This document shows positions 8,345-15,955 of a stretch of 64,000 nucleotides of DNA, in pieces. Where the stretch lies: contig NZ_SPHO01000008.1 in assembly GCF_005845215.1 (NCBI RefSeq), forward strand, positions 226,707-290,706. Direction: 5' to 3'. The position numbers and the translations under genes were made by a program. Every line of letters begins with the position of its first letter. Positions within the stretch are counted from its first letter, which is position 1. This DNA comes from Clostridium sp. 1001271st1 H5. GTDB lineage: Bacteria; Bacillota; Clostridia; Lachnospirales; Lachnospiraceae. Below the pieces are notes generated by a model, which worked only from the letters and a program-made list of their open reading frames with translations, did no database searches and had not been told where the DNA came from.

Positions 8345-9051
8345 TGAACCTGGCTTATGACCTGCACATCCATTCCTGCCTGTCGCCCTGCGGGGATGAT
8401 GACATGACGCCTGCCAATATTGCAGGCATGGCGGCATTAAAAGGATTGGATGTGGCGGCCCTTACAGACCATAATACATGCCGCAACTGTCCGGCCTTTA
8501 TGGCCGCTGCTGCGGAGTACGGCGTGCTGGCAGTGCCTGGCATGGAAATTAATACGTCCGAGGAAGTCCATGCAGTGTGCCTTTTCCCTACCCTGGAGAA
8601 GGCACTTGATTTTGACGCCTATGTCTATGATAAGCTGATTAAATTTCCGAACAGGGAAGAAATATTCGGAAAACAGCAGATTTACAATACCCAGGACCAG
8701 GTGTGCGGCACAGAGCCCAGCCTGCTGATTAATGCAACGGAAATATCCTTTGACAGCCTGTGGAACCTGGTCCGCTCCTATGACGGCGTCATGTTTCCGG
8801 CCCATGTGGATAAGTCAGCCAACAGCCTGATTGCAAACCTGGGCTTTATACCTCCGGACAGCTGTTTTAAGACAGCGGAGGTCAAGGACCTGAAGAAGCT
8901 CCATCAGCTGAAGCGGGATAATCCGTATCTGGAGCAGTGCCGGATTATCAGCAATTCGGATGCCCATTATCTGGAGCATATCAATGAACCCAGCCTTACC
9001 ATACAGGTGGAGGAACGGTCCGCAGAGGCAGTGGTAAGGGCTTTGCTGTAG
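8341..9051 (+). CDS. PHP-domain metal-dependent phosphoesterase
   Basis: A 236-residue PHP protein. Metal-binding motifs are clear: DLHIHSCLSPCGDDDMTP (residues 7-24), ALTDHNTCRNCP, the Glu in GMEINTSEEVHA, a His in FPAHVDKSANS, and SNSDAHYLE near the C-terminus. Family members hydrolyse phosphoesters such as histidinol phosphate or nucleotides; the substrate here is not deducible. Its start overlaps the DRTGG stop by 4 bases, so it belongs to the sensory-hydrogenase operon and may make or destroy a small-molecule signal (inference). Confidence 0.85.
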   Translation: MMNLAYDLHIHSCLSPCGDDDMTPANIAGMAALKGLDVAALTDHNTCRNCPAFMAAAAEYGVLAVPGMEINTSEEVHAVCLFPTLEKALDFDAYVYDKLIKFPNREEIFGKQQIYNTQDQVCGTEPSLLINATEISFDSLWNLVRSYDGVMFPAHVDKSANSLIANLGFIPPDSCFKTAEVKDLKKLHQLKRDNPYLEQCRIISNSDAHYLEHINEPSLTIQVEERSAEAVVRALL

Positions 9052-9145
9052 GATTATCAGAATAGGATTGAACCGTCTGCTTGCCTGCAGCGGCAATATT
9101 ATAGAAAAAAGCAATGAGTACATAAAACATATAGAAAAATTGAAT

Positions 9146-9174
9146 TTGAGCCCTTTTGTCATATGTGCTATTCT
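9146..9174 (+). promoter_or_regulatory. Possible promoter for the pst genes
   Basis: TTGAGC (9146-9151), 17 bases, TATTCT (9169-9174), upstream of the phosphate-binding protein start at 9227. No recognisable Pho-box direct repeats were seen. Moderate match only. Confidence 0.35.
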
Positions 9175-9226
9175 TGATTTGCAAAAAATGTCCATTTATG
9201 GAATATATGACAATGGGAGGAATAAA

Positions 9227-10246
9227 ATGAAAAAGTTTTTAGCAGTAGTTACATCCGCAGCCATGGCGCTCAGTCTACTGACTGCCTGCGGCTCAAATTC
9301 ATCCACAACTGAAACAACCCAAGCTGCCACCGAAGCTGCATCTGAAACAACGTCCGCGGACAAAGGGGAAGAGACAACCGGGGCTGAAACGGCAGAAGTA
9401 ACCGAGGCAGCCTCCCCGCAGTTCCAGTCATCCATTCTGTTCTGCGGCTCCACTTCCCTGTATCCGATTCTGTCATCCCTGGCATCGTCCTTTACTGAGA
9501 AGTATGTGACCTGGGATGCAGTGGATTCATCCTTCCCGGATTCCAATATCTCTGTTTACGTTGCACCGGGCGGTTCCGGCGTAGGTGTGAGCGCTGCCAT
9601 TGACGGCACAGCTGATTTCGGTATGCTGGCCAGGGATATCAAGGATTCTGAGATTGAAGCATTGGGACAGCATTACCAGGAATTCGTGGTGGCAAAGGAT
9701 GCCCTTACCGTGTCTGTCAATACGGAGAACCCAATCTGCGCCATCATGGACGATATGCCCGCTGATACCATCCGCCAGATTTTTGCAGGTGAGATTGCTG
9801 CCTGGGACCAGGTGGATTCCTCGCTGCCTGCAGAAACAATCAATGTCTATATCCGCGATTTATCCGGCGGCGCTTATGAGGTGTTCCAGAAGAGCGTTAT
9901 GGGCGACAGTGAGGTGACTGCATCCGCAACCCAGTCCGCATCCATGACAGAGCTGGCTACCAATATTGCCGGTGACAAATGGGGAATCGGATATGCAGGA
10001 TTCGGAGCTTACAATAAGGCCAATGCAGAGGGACAGGTACTGACTGCCATGAAGGTGGACGGAGTGGAGGCAACGGCCGAGAATATCATAAGCGGCGCAT
10101 ACACCATCCAGAGACCGGTTATGTTTGTTACCGGAGCAGAGGTTACCCCGTCTGAGCAGGCATTCATTGACTACATCTTCTCACAGACAGGATATGACGT
10201 GGTGGAAGCCAACGGATACATACCTGCATTCACCCCTGAGGCTTAA
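9227..10246 (+). CDS. pstS: Phosphate ABC transporter substrate-binding lipoprotein
   Basis: A 339-residue lipoprotein; start ATG 9227 follows GGGAGGAATAAA and gives MKKFLAVV plus a lipobox SLLTAC with Cys at residue 17. A Thr/Ala/Glu-rich linker of about 40 residues follows. The mature domain is a PBP-like fold with the phosphate-loop segments CGSTSLYPILSSL, PGGSGVGVSAAIDGTADFGM and RDLSGGAYEVF. Role: captures phosphate outside the membrane and delivers it to PstCA. First gene of pstSCAB. An in-frame upstream extension to 9068 is rejected because it has no ribosome site and would bury the signal peptide. Confidence 0.92.
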   Translation: MKKFLAVVTSAAMALSLLTACGSNSSTTETTQAATEAASETTSADKGEETTGAETAEVTEAASPQFQSSILFCGSTSLYPILSSLASSFTEKYVTWDAVDSSFPDSNISVYVAPGGSGVGVSAAIDGTADFGMLARDIKDSEIEALGQHYQEFVVAKDALTVSVNTENPICAIMDDMPADTIRQIFAGEIAAWDQVDSSLPAETINVYIRDLSGGAYEVFQKSVMGDSEVTASATQSASMTELATNIAGDKWGIGYAGFGAYNKANAEGQVLTAMKVDGVEATAENIISGAYTIQRPVMFVTGAEVTPSEQAFIDYIFSQTGYDVVEANGYIPAFTPEA

Positions 10247-10299
10247 CCGGCATCAGGGAAAACGTCAGGGAAATACTCCCTTGAAATGGAGTTAAAATA

Positions 10300-11169
10300 A
10301 TGAACAAACAGCTGAATGCAGTATTCTCAGTTCTGATAAAGGCCCTGACCGCCCTGACCGTGATGGTCCTGGCCTTTGTCATATACTTTATTGTCAAGGA
10401 GGCACTGCCCACATTTGATGAAGTGGCAGTGCCTGATTTCCTGTTAGGCCAGAGATGGATGCCCATCGCCTATACAGGGGAGCCGTCCTTCGGCATTTTT
10501 AATTTCATAGCGGCTACGCTTTATGTATCCCTGGTGGCAATGGTCCTGGCAGTGACGGTGGGACTGGGAGCCGCCATTTATCTTTCCTGCGTTGCAACGG
10601 AACGGATGCGCGGGATTCTCTATCCCTTTGTAGACCTTTTAGCCGGTATCCCATCGGTGATATACGGTTTTATGGGCCTGACCCTTCTGGTTAAGTTCTT
10701 CATCAAGGCGGGAGTCCACACCGGGTCCTGTGTCCTTGCAGCCGGAATCCTTCTGGCCGTTATGCTGCTTCCGTTTCTGATATCCTCCTGCAGTGAGACT
10801 ATGTTAAAGGTGAGGGAACGGTATCAGCCCGCCGCAGATGCCCTGGGCATCTCCAGGTGGCATATGGTGGCTACCATTGTTCTGCCCGGGTCATGGAAGA
10901 ACATACTGCTGTCCATGATACTGGCCATTGGCCGGGCCATGGGGGAGACCATGGCAGTGATGATGGTCATTGGAAATGCAAACCTGTTTCCCTCCCTTCT
11001 TGGCAAGAGCGAGAGCATTGCGGCAGTGATTGCGCTGGAGATGGGAACAGCTGTGGCGGGAAGCACCCATTACCATGCGCTGTACGCGGCCGGGCTGGTA
11101 TTGATGCTCTTATTGTTCCTCATTAATTCCGGCATTACCCTGCTGCGCAGCAAGCTGGAGCAGGTTTAA
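10300..11169 (+). CDS. pstC: Phosphate ABC transporter permease PstC
   Basis: A 289-residue integral membrane protein with six predicted helices, the first at residues 12-32. The EAA-type coupling loop lies around residues 170-200 (ADALGISRWHMVATIVLP), and GRAMGETMAVMMVIGNA is characteristic of PstC. It forms the phosphate channel with PstA. 53 bp after pstS, 13 bp before pstA. Confidence 0.92.
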   Translation: MNKQLNAVFSVLIKALTALTVMVLAFVIYFIVKEALPTFDEVAVPDFLLGQRWMPIAYTGEPSFGIFNFIAATLYVSLVAMVLAVTVGLGAAIYLSCVATERMRGILYPFVDLLAGIPSVIYGFMGLTLLVKFFIKAGVHTGSCVLAAGILLAVMLLPFLISSCSETMLKVRERYQPAADALGISRWHMVATIVLPGSWKNILLSMILAIGRAMGETMAVMMVIGNANLFPSLLGKSESIAAVIALEMGTAVAGSTHYHALYAAGLVLMLLLFLINSGITLLRSKLEQV

Positions 11170-11182
11170 AGGAGGGAGAGCC

Positions 11183-12025
11183 ATGCATCTGCGGGCATCA
11201 ATTACAAAATTCTGGGCGTATTCCAGTATGATTTTAGTGGCAGGCGTCATATTGTTCCTGTTCGGATATGTTTTTTACCGGGGAGCAGGCACCATCAGCT
11301 GGGAATTTCTGTCCCAGTCCCCCAGGGGAGCTGTCCTGGGAGAGGAAGGCGGTATCTGGCCAGCCATTGTGGGAAGCCTGTGTTTTACGGCGGCCGCCAT
11401 TGTCCTGGGAAGCATTCCGGCTGTTGCCACAGCGCTTTTCATGGTATTTTACTGCAGGGGACGCAGGACGGCGGGATTCATCCGCATGGTTATCCAGTGC
11501 ATTTCAGGAATCCCTTCCATTGTCCTGGGCCTGTTTGCTTACAGCTTCCTGGTGCGGGACCTGGCCTGGGGGCGCTGCATCCTGTCCTCGGGCGTGGCTC
11601 TTGCCGTGATGATTCTTCCCTTTATAGAGGTCAGGGCGGAGAAAACATTCCGGGAGCTGCCAAAACAGCTGGTACAGTCCTCCTATGCCCTGGGCTGTTC
11701 CCGGTTTTATACCATATGGAAGATTGTGCTGCCGGCCTGCAAAGGGGAAATCGTGTCAGGCGTAATACTGGGAGGGTGCTATGCCATGGGAGCCACTGCC
11801 CCCCTTATTTTCACGGGAGCAGTGGCCTATTCCAGCCTGCCGGCCCGGCTTACTGCCCCGGCCATGGCCCTGCCCATGCATCTCTACCTGCTGGTGGCCC
11901 AGGGAGCCACTTCCATGGATGCAGCTTACGGGACAGCCTTTGTCATGATGGCTCTGATTTTAATCAGCAACCTGTTGGCAACCATTTACGCAAGGAGGAG
12001 CCAGAAAAAATGGAACATATCATGA
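11183..12025 (+). CDS. pstA: Phosphate ABC transporter permease PstA
   Basis: A 280-residue membrane protein with six hydrophobic segments. The coupling loop reads SSYALGCSRFYTIWKIVLP, followed by GGCYAMGATAPLIFTG, the PstA counterpart of the PstC GETMAV motif. ATG 11183 follows AAAGGAGGGAGAGCC. Its last 16 bases overlap the start of pstB, which fits tight co-translation of the pump. Confidence 0.92.
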   Translation: MHLRASITKFWAYSSMILVAGVILFLFGYVFYRGAGTISWEFLSQSPRGAVLGEEGGIWPAIVGSLCFTAAAIVLGSIPAVATALFMVFYCRGRRTAGFIRMVIQCISGIPSIVLGLFAYSFLVRDLAWGRCILSSGVALAVMILPFIEVRAEKTFRELPKQLVQSSYALGCSRFYTIWKIVLPACKGEIVSGVILGGCYAMGATAPLIFTGAVAYSSLPARLTAPAMALPMHLYLLVAQGATSMDAAYGTAFVMMALILISNLLATIYARRSQKKWNIS

Positions 12026-12759
12026 CGCTTCACAATGTCAGCGCATCCTATGACGGCAGGGAGGTGCTCTCTGATTTGTCCTTAGACATACCGTCCAACC
12101 AGATTACAGCCATCATCGGCCCGTCGGGGTGCGGGAAAACCACTCTTTTGCGGTGTATGAACGGATTGCTGGCGGAGGAAAAGGGCGTGTCTGTATCGGG
12201 AAGAATTTTACTGGACGGCCAGGAGATAAAATCCATGCAGAAGGATATGCTGCGCCGCAGGGTGGGTCTGGTATTCCAGACACCGGCCCCTTTTCCGTTT
12301 TCCATCTATAAGAACATGGCGTATGCGCCCAGATATTACGGCATCCGGGATAAGGCGTCCCTGGAGGCCCTGGTGAAGGAAAAACTTGAGATGGCCGGAC
12401 TTTATGATGAGGTCAGGGACGATTTGGGCAGGAATGCCCTTAAGCTCTCAGGAGGACAGCAGCAAAGGCTTTGTATTGCCAGAGCCCTGACCGTGGACCC
12501 GGAAGTGCTGCTGCTGGACGAACCATGTTCTGCCCTGGATGTTAAGTCTTCTGCCGTGATTGAGGAAATGCTGACAGAGCTTAAGAAACAGTACACCATT
12601 GTCATTGTCACCCATAACATTGCCCAGGCCCGCAGGATATCAGATTATGCAGCCTTCCTCTTCGGAGGCCGTCTGGTGGAGTGGGGGAAATCGGAAGATT
12701 TGTTCGGGTGTCCGAAGGAAGAGGAGACAAGGGCATTTCTGGCGGGAATTTACGGATAG
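12010..12759 (+). CDS. pstB: Phosphate ABC transporter ATP-binding protein
   Basis: A 249-residue ABC ATPase. Walker A GPSGCGKTT, Q-loop VFQTPAPFPFS, signature LSGGQQQR, Walker B LLLDEPCSALD and H-loop VTHNIAQARR are intact. ATG 12010 (MEHIMTLHN) is preferred to ATG 12022 because AGGAGG at 11993-11998 is 11 bases upstream of it. Energises phosphate import by PstCA. No phoU-like gene follows, which is unusual for a pst operon. Confidence 0.92.
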   Translation: MEHIMTLHNVSASYDGREVLSDLSLDIPSNQITAIIGPSGCGKTTLLRCMNGLLAEEKGVSVSGRILLDGQEIKSMQKDMLRRRVGLVFQTPAPFPFSIYKNMAYAPRYYGIRDKASLEALVKEKLEMAGLYDEVRDDLGRNALKLSGGQQQRLCIARALTVDPEVLLLDEPCSALDVKSSAVIEEMLTELKKQYTIVIVTHNIAQARRISDYAAFLFGGRLVEWGKSEDLFGCPKEEETRAFLAGIYG

Positions 12760-12790
12760 ATGGATATGGGATACAGGGAGGAGTCAGACT

Positions 12791-13258
12791 GTGATTGTAA
12801 TAGAGATACCTGGGCGGGAGCCCTTGAGAATTGACCATGTGGTTCTGGATTATAACGGGACAGTGGCAGCGGACGGCATGCTGCTGGAGGGAGTGGGAGA
12901 ACGTATCAACCGGCTCAAGGAGCAGGTATGCGTGTATGTTCTCACCGCCGATACCTACGGCACGGTGACGCGCCAGTGTGAACCGCTGGGCGTGACGGTA
13001 AGAACCTTTCCAAGGGAGGGGGCTGCCGGCTGCAAGGAAGAAATCGTAAAAGGACTGGAGGGCGGCGTGGCCTGCCTTGGAAATGGCTTCAACGATATAC
13101 AGATGTTTGACGCGGCCCAGCTGTCCATAGCGGTGCTGGAACAGGAGGGGATGTGCGCCGCCCTGTTGGGCCATGCATCTGTGCTGGTGAACTCCATTCA
13201 GGACGGTCTGGACCTTCTGCTGAAACCGGACCGGCTGCGGGCAACCCTGAGAAGCTGA
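12791..13258 (+). CDS. HAD-family protein resembling soluble P-type ATPase fragment
   Basis: A 155-residue protein starting at GTG 12791, with GGAGGAG 7 bases upstream and in frame with the C-terminal motifs. Motif I is DHVVLDYNGTVAADG (nucleophile Asp, here followed by Asn-Gly-Thr); the later acidic motif is GNGFNDIQMFDAA. This pattern matches small HAD proteins annotated as soluble P-type ATPases. It follows pstB by 31 bp and may be in the same message. The phosphatase substrate is unknown. Confidence 0.75.
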   Translation: MIVIEIPGREPLRIDHVVLDYNGTVAADGMLLEGVGERINRLKEQVCVYVLTADTYGTVTRQCEPLGVTVRTFPREGAAGCKEEIVKGLEGGVACLGNGFNDIQMFDAAQLSIAVLEQEGMCAALLGHASVLVNSIQDGLDLLLKPDRLRATLRS

Positions 13259-13396
13259 GACATTCCGGGAAACATATAATCAGCGGAAGATTGGGTTAAA
13301 CTGAAAGAAATCCAAAAAGTTGCATGGTAAATTATGAAATTTTAGGAAAAGGATAGAAACAGTTTTTTAAGTTTCATTACGGAACCATTAATGTTG

Positions 13397-13432
13397 GCCT
13401 GGCTGCCTTGACAAAAGGAGCCAGGCTCTTTA
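13397..13432 (+). terminator. Intrinsic terminator after the pst cluster
   Basis: GCCTGGCT (13397-13404) pairs with AGCCAGGC (13419-13426), followed by TCTTTATG. It lies in the 309-bp gap 13259-13567, in which no other clear element was seen; the gap ends with the GAGGAGA ribosome site of the lipoprotein gene. Confidence 0.6.
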
Positions 13433-13567
13433 TGTTAGAGTGTATCACCGGACGCGGTGGGGAAATGCTTGTTTCCCGGGGATGCATGCACATACCGGAC
13501 CCTGGAAATCCAGCTTATACATAAAGAAAACCATACCGAAAAATCAAATAGATGAGGAGATGCAATT

Positions 13568-14161
13568 ATGAAAAGAAGATTAGCAGTTTTAGGAACAGCC
13601 ATCATGGCGGCGGCAGCCATCACAGCCTGCGGCGGCAAGGACACCAAGACCACTGCAGCGGCGGAGGTTGTCACCGGCGCGGATACGGCCGGGGAGACGG
13701 AGGAACCGGGGACAGAGGATGCAGGCGCTGCCTCAGACGCTGAAGCCCCCAAGGATTCCCTTGCAGCTGATTCCGGCTCCCAGGAGGCCGCGCTGCTGGA
13801 GGAGGCCGAGGATGTGTCCCATGCAGGGGCGGAACTGGAGCAAAGCGAGATTAAGCCGTTTGCGGAGAAGGTGCAGAAGGCGGTGGCGGATAAGGATATG
13901 GAAGCATTGGCAGGTCTGTGCGCTTATCCGGTCTATGTCTCCCTTGGAGAAGGACAGGGCGAGGAGATTGCTGACGAGGCAGCCTTTATGAAGATGGATG
14001 CAGACAGGATTTTTACAGAGAGCCTGTTAAAGGAAATCGCGGACACGGATACGGACACGCTGGAACAGTTTGGCGCCGGAGTCATCATGGGCGGGGAAAA
14101 CAGCATTATTTTCAACAATGTGGACGGACAGGCAGCCATTACCGGCATTAATCTGAATTAA
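13568..14161 (+). CDS. Putative lipoprotein, unknown function
   Basis: A 197-residue protein. The signal peptide MKRRLAVLGTAIMAAAAITAC ends in a lipobox with Cys 21 (written here as a 21-residue leader with the lipid-bearing Cys last). An acidic Glu/Ala/Asp-rich linker spans about residues 22-85. The C-terminal 100 residues form a compact domain (KPFAEKVQKAVADKDMEALA) reminiscent of small NTF2-like or DUF4878-type folds, but I do not recognise the family with certainty. Monocistronic: it has a terminator before and a convergent gene after. Confidence 0.7.
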   Translation: MKRRLAVLGTAIMAAAAITACGGKDTKTTAAAEVVTGADTAGETEEPGTEDAGAASDAEAPKDSLAADSGSQEAALLEEAEDVSHAGAELEQSEIKPFAEKVQKAVADKDMEALAGLCAYPVYVSLGEGQGEEIADEAAFMKMDADRIFTESLLKEIADTDTDTLEQFGAGVIMGGENSIIFNNVDGQAAITGINLN

Positions 14162-14249
14162 AATGACACAAGGCAGAATGAAGCATGGCAAAATGAAGCC
14201 AAGCAGAATGAAGCAAAGTGAAACAGAACAAAATATGAGATGAATTAAC

Positions 14250-14285
14250 AGGGCGTCCTCCTGCCGCAAGGCAGGGCGGCGCCCT
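14250..14285. terminator. Bidirectional hairpin between convergent genes
   Basis: AGGGCG and CTGCC arms pair with GGCAG and CGCCCT around a GCAA tetraloop. It lies between the lipoprotein gene (plus) and the small minus-strand gene at 14292. Upstream, 14165-14240 holds degenerate repeats of the type AGAATGAAGC with no apparent function. Confidence 0.55.
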
Positions 14286-14291
14286 TTGCAT

Positions 14292-14525
14292 CTAATCTTC
14301 CAGGGCATCCTTAAGCGCTCCCAGGAATTCCAGGTCGGATTGTTTGACCCGGATGTTGGAAGCAATGGTCTGGCCAGCGCTGGAAGTGACGGTGATTTCA
14401 ATCAGGGTTCCTTCATCCATGACCCCATCCCTGGATGCGGCTTTTACAAATGAAAGCATCTTGGGGTGATTGGCCTTGAATTGGTTCCAGGCTGGTTTTA
14501 ATTGAAGAAGATTCATTGGATTCAT
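14292..14525 (-). CDS. Small conserved-type protein, unknown function
   Basis: A 77-residue soluble protein beginning MNPMNLLQLKPAWNQF, with an excellent ribosome site (AGGAGGTAAACAT) before ATG 14525. It shows an amphipathic N-terminal helix followed by a short beta segment (EITVTSSAGQTIASNIRV) and an acidic C-terminus. No known domain was recognised. A monocistronic gene convergent with the lipoprotein gene. Confidence 0.65.
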   Translation of the reverse strand: MNPMNLLQLKPAWNQFKANHPKMLSFVKAASRDGVMDEGTLIEITVTSSAGQTIASNIRVKQSDLEFLGALKDALED

Positions 14526-14656
14526 ATGTTTACCTCCTGATACATGTAACGCAGTTACTAGTTTACCACATTTTAAAGGCGGCAGTCCAGTCTGATATTT
14601 CTCAGTGAATCCCTATTGGGGAATCCGCTTAAAAGGTATCTGCCGGCCGGATGGTC

Positions 14657-14685
14657 TTGTAAAGGATGTCTGGCTCTGGTATTAT
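14657..14685 (+). promoter_or_regulatory. Probable promoter for sbcDC
   Basis: TTGTAA (14657-14662), 17 bases, TATTAT (14680-14685), about 130 bp upstream of the sbcD start. The rest of the gap 14526-14812 shows nothing else I can support. Confidence 0.5.
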
Positions 14686-14812
14686 GGTAAAAGATGCGTA
14701 TCTGTTCGCCCATGGGATTTTTGCCTGCAAGCCTGGATTTTCGTACGGTCAGCGCAGCAAGTGCGCAGACCTGCTGAACAGTTACAAAGATGCACCTGAA
14801 AGAGGAAGAAAT

Positions 14813-15955
14813 ATGAAGTTCATTCATTTATCAGACCTTCACATCGGAAAACGGGTCAATGGCTTTTCCATGCTGGAGGACCAGAAATATATATTGGACC
14901 GGATACTTGCCATTGCAGAGGAGGAAAAGCCTGACGGAGTGCTCATAGCCGGGGATGTATATGATAAACCGGTGCCTCCGGCTGAGGCCGTGCAGGTCTT
15001 TGATGCTTTCCTGACCGGATTGGCGGACCGGAGCCTGCCTGTGTTCGTCATCAGCGGCAACCATGACAGCCCGGAGCGTCTGGCCTTCGGAGGGCAGCTC
15101 ATGAAGGACAGGAAAGTCTATATGGCGCCTGTGTATGACGGCCATGTGGAGCCGGTCCGCATGGAGGACCAATACGGAAGCCTGTGGGTGTATATGCTGC
15201 CCTTTGTAAAGCCTGCCGCTGTAAGGAAATGCTACCCGGAGGAAGAGATTGAAACCTTTGACCAGGGGGTCCGCTGCGCGGTGGGTCATATGACAGAGAA
15301 CAGGGAAGGGGAAAATGACCGCAATATCCTGATTGCCCACCAGTTTGTCACTGGTGCGTCCTGCTGCGACTCAGAGGAGCTGTCCATCGGCGGCCTGGAC
15401 CAGGTGAGCGCTGATTTGTTCGATTATTTTGATTATGTTGCCATGGGACACATCCATGGGCCGCAGAAGGTGGGAAGAGATACCCTGCGCTATTGCGGGA
15501 CACCCCTCAAATATTCATTTTCAGAGGTGAACCACAGGAAGTCCGTGACCGTGGTGGAGCTGCTGGAGAAGGGGAATGTGACGGTGGACACCCGGCCTCT
15601 TAAGCCCCTCCATGATATGCGGGAGCTGAAGGGAAGCTATGAGGAACTGACCAGCCGTGATTTTTATCAGGGCACGGCTGTGGACGATTACCTGCGCATA
15701 ACCCTTACGGACGAGGAGGATATACTGGATGCCATAGGAAAGCTGCGCTCCATTTATCCCAATGTGATGAAGCTGGATTACGATAATAAGCGTACCAGGC
15801 AGGGGCAGGTGGTGGAGGCTGCTGCCAAAGCGGACAAGCCGCCCCTTGTGCTGCTGGAGGAGCTGTACCGGCTTCAAAACAACCAGCCCATGACAGAGCA
15901 GCAGGCTGACTTTGCCGGGAAACTGATGGAAGAGATATGGGAGGGGAGCAAATGA
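14813..15955 (+). CDS. sbcD: Exonuclease SbcCD, nuclease subunit
   Basis: A 380-residue Mre11-type metallophosphoesterase; ATG 14813 follows AGAGGAAGAAAT. Metal-binding motifs: HLSDLHIGKR (residues 4-13), AGDVYDK, SGNHDSPERL, a His in IAHQFVTGA, and AMGHIHGPQ. The C-terminal part (DYDNKRTRQG) binds SbcC. Established role: with SbcC it opens hairpins and processes double-strand ends. Its stop overlaps the sbcC start by 4 bases. Confidence 0.93.
   Translation: MKFIHLSDLHIGKRVNGFSMLEDQKYILDRILAIAEEEKPDGVLIAGDVYDKPVPPAEAVQVFDAFLTGLADRSLPVFVISGNHDSPERLAFGGQLMKDRKVYMAPVYDGHVEPVRMEDQYGSLWVYMLPFVKPAAVRKCYPEEEIETFDQGVRCAVGHMTENREGENDRNILIAHQFVTGASCCDSEELSIGGLDQVSADLFDYFDYVAMGHIHGPQKVGRDTLRYCGTPLKYSFSEVNHRKSVTVVELLEKGNVTVDTRPLKPLHDMRELKGSYEELTSRDFYQGTAVDDYLRITLTDEEDILDAIGKLRSIYPNVMKLDYDNKRTRQGQVVEAAAKADKPPLVLLEELYRLQNNQPMTEQQADFAGKLMEEIWEGSK

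Noticed and set aside
11380..12009. Long open frame fused upstream of pstB
   Set aside because: It is the out-of-frame shadow of pstA, without a ribosome site; the ABC domain begins at 12010.
12599..12790. Upstream extension of the HAD gene overlapping pstB
   Set aside because: Shadow of pstB in another frame; GTG 12791 has a good ribosome site and begins a typical HAD strand.
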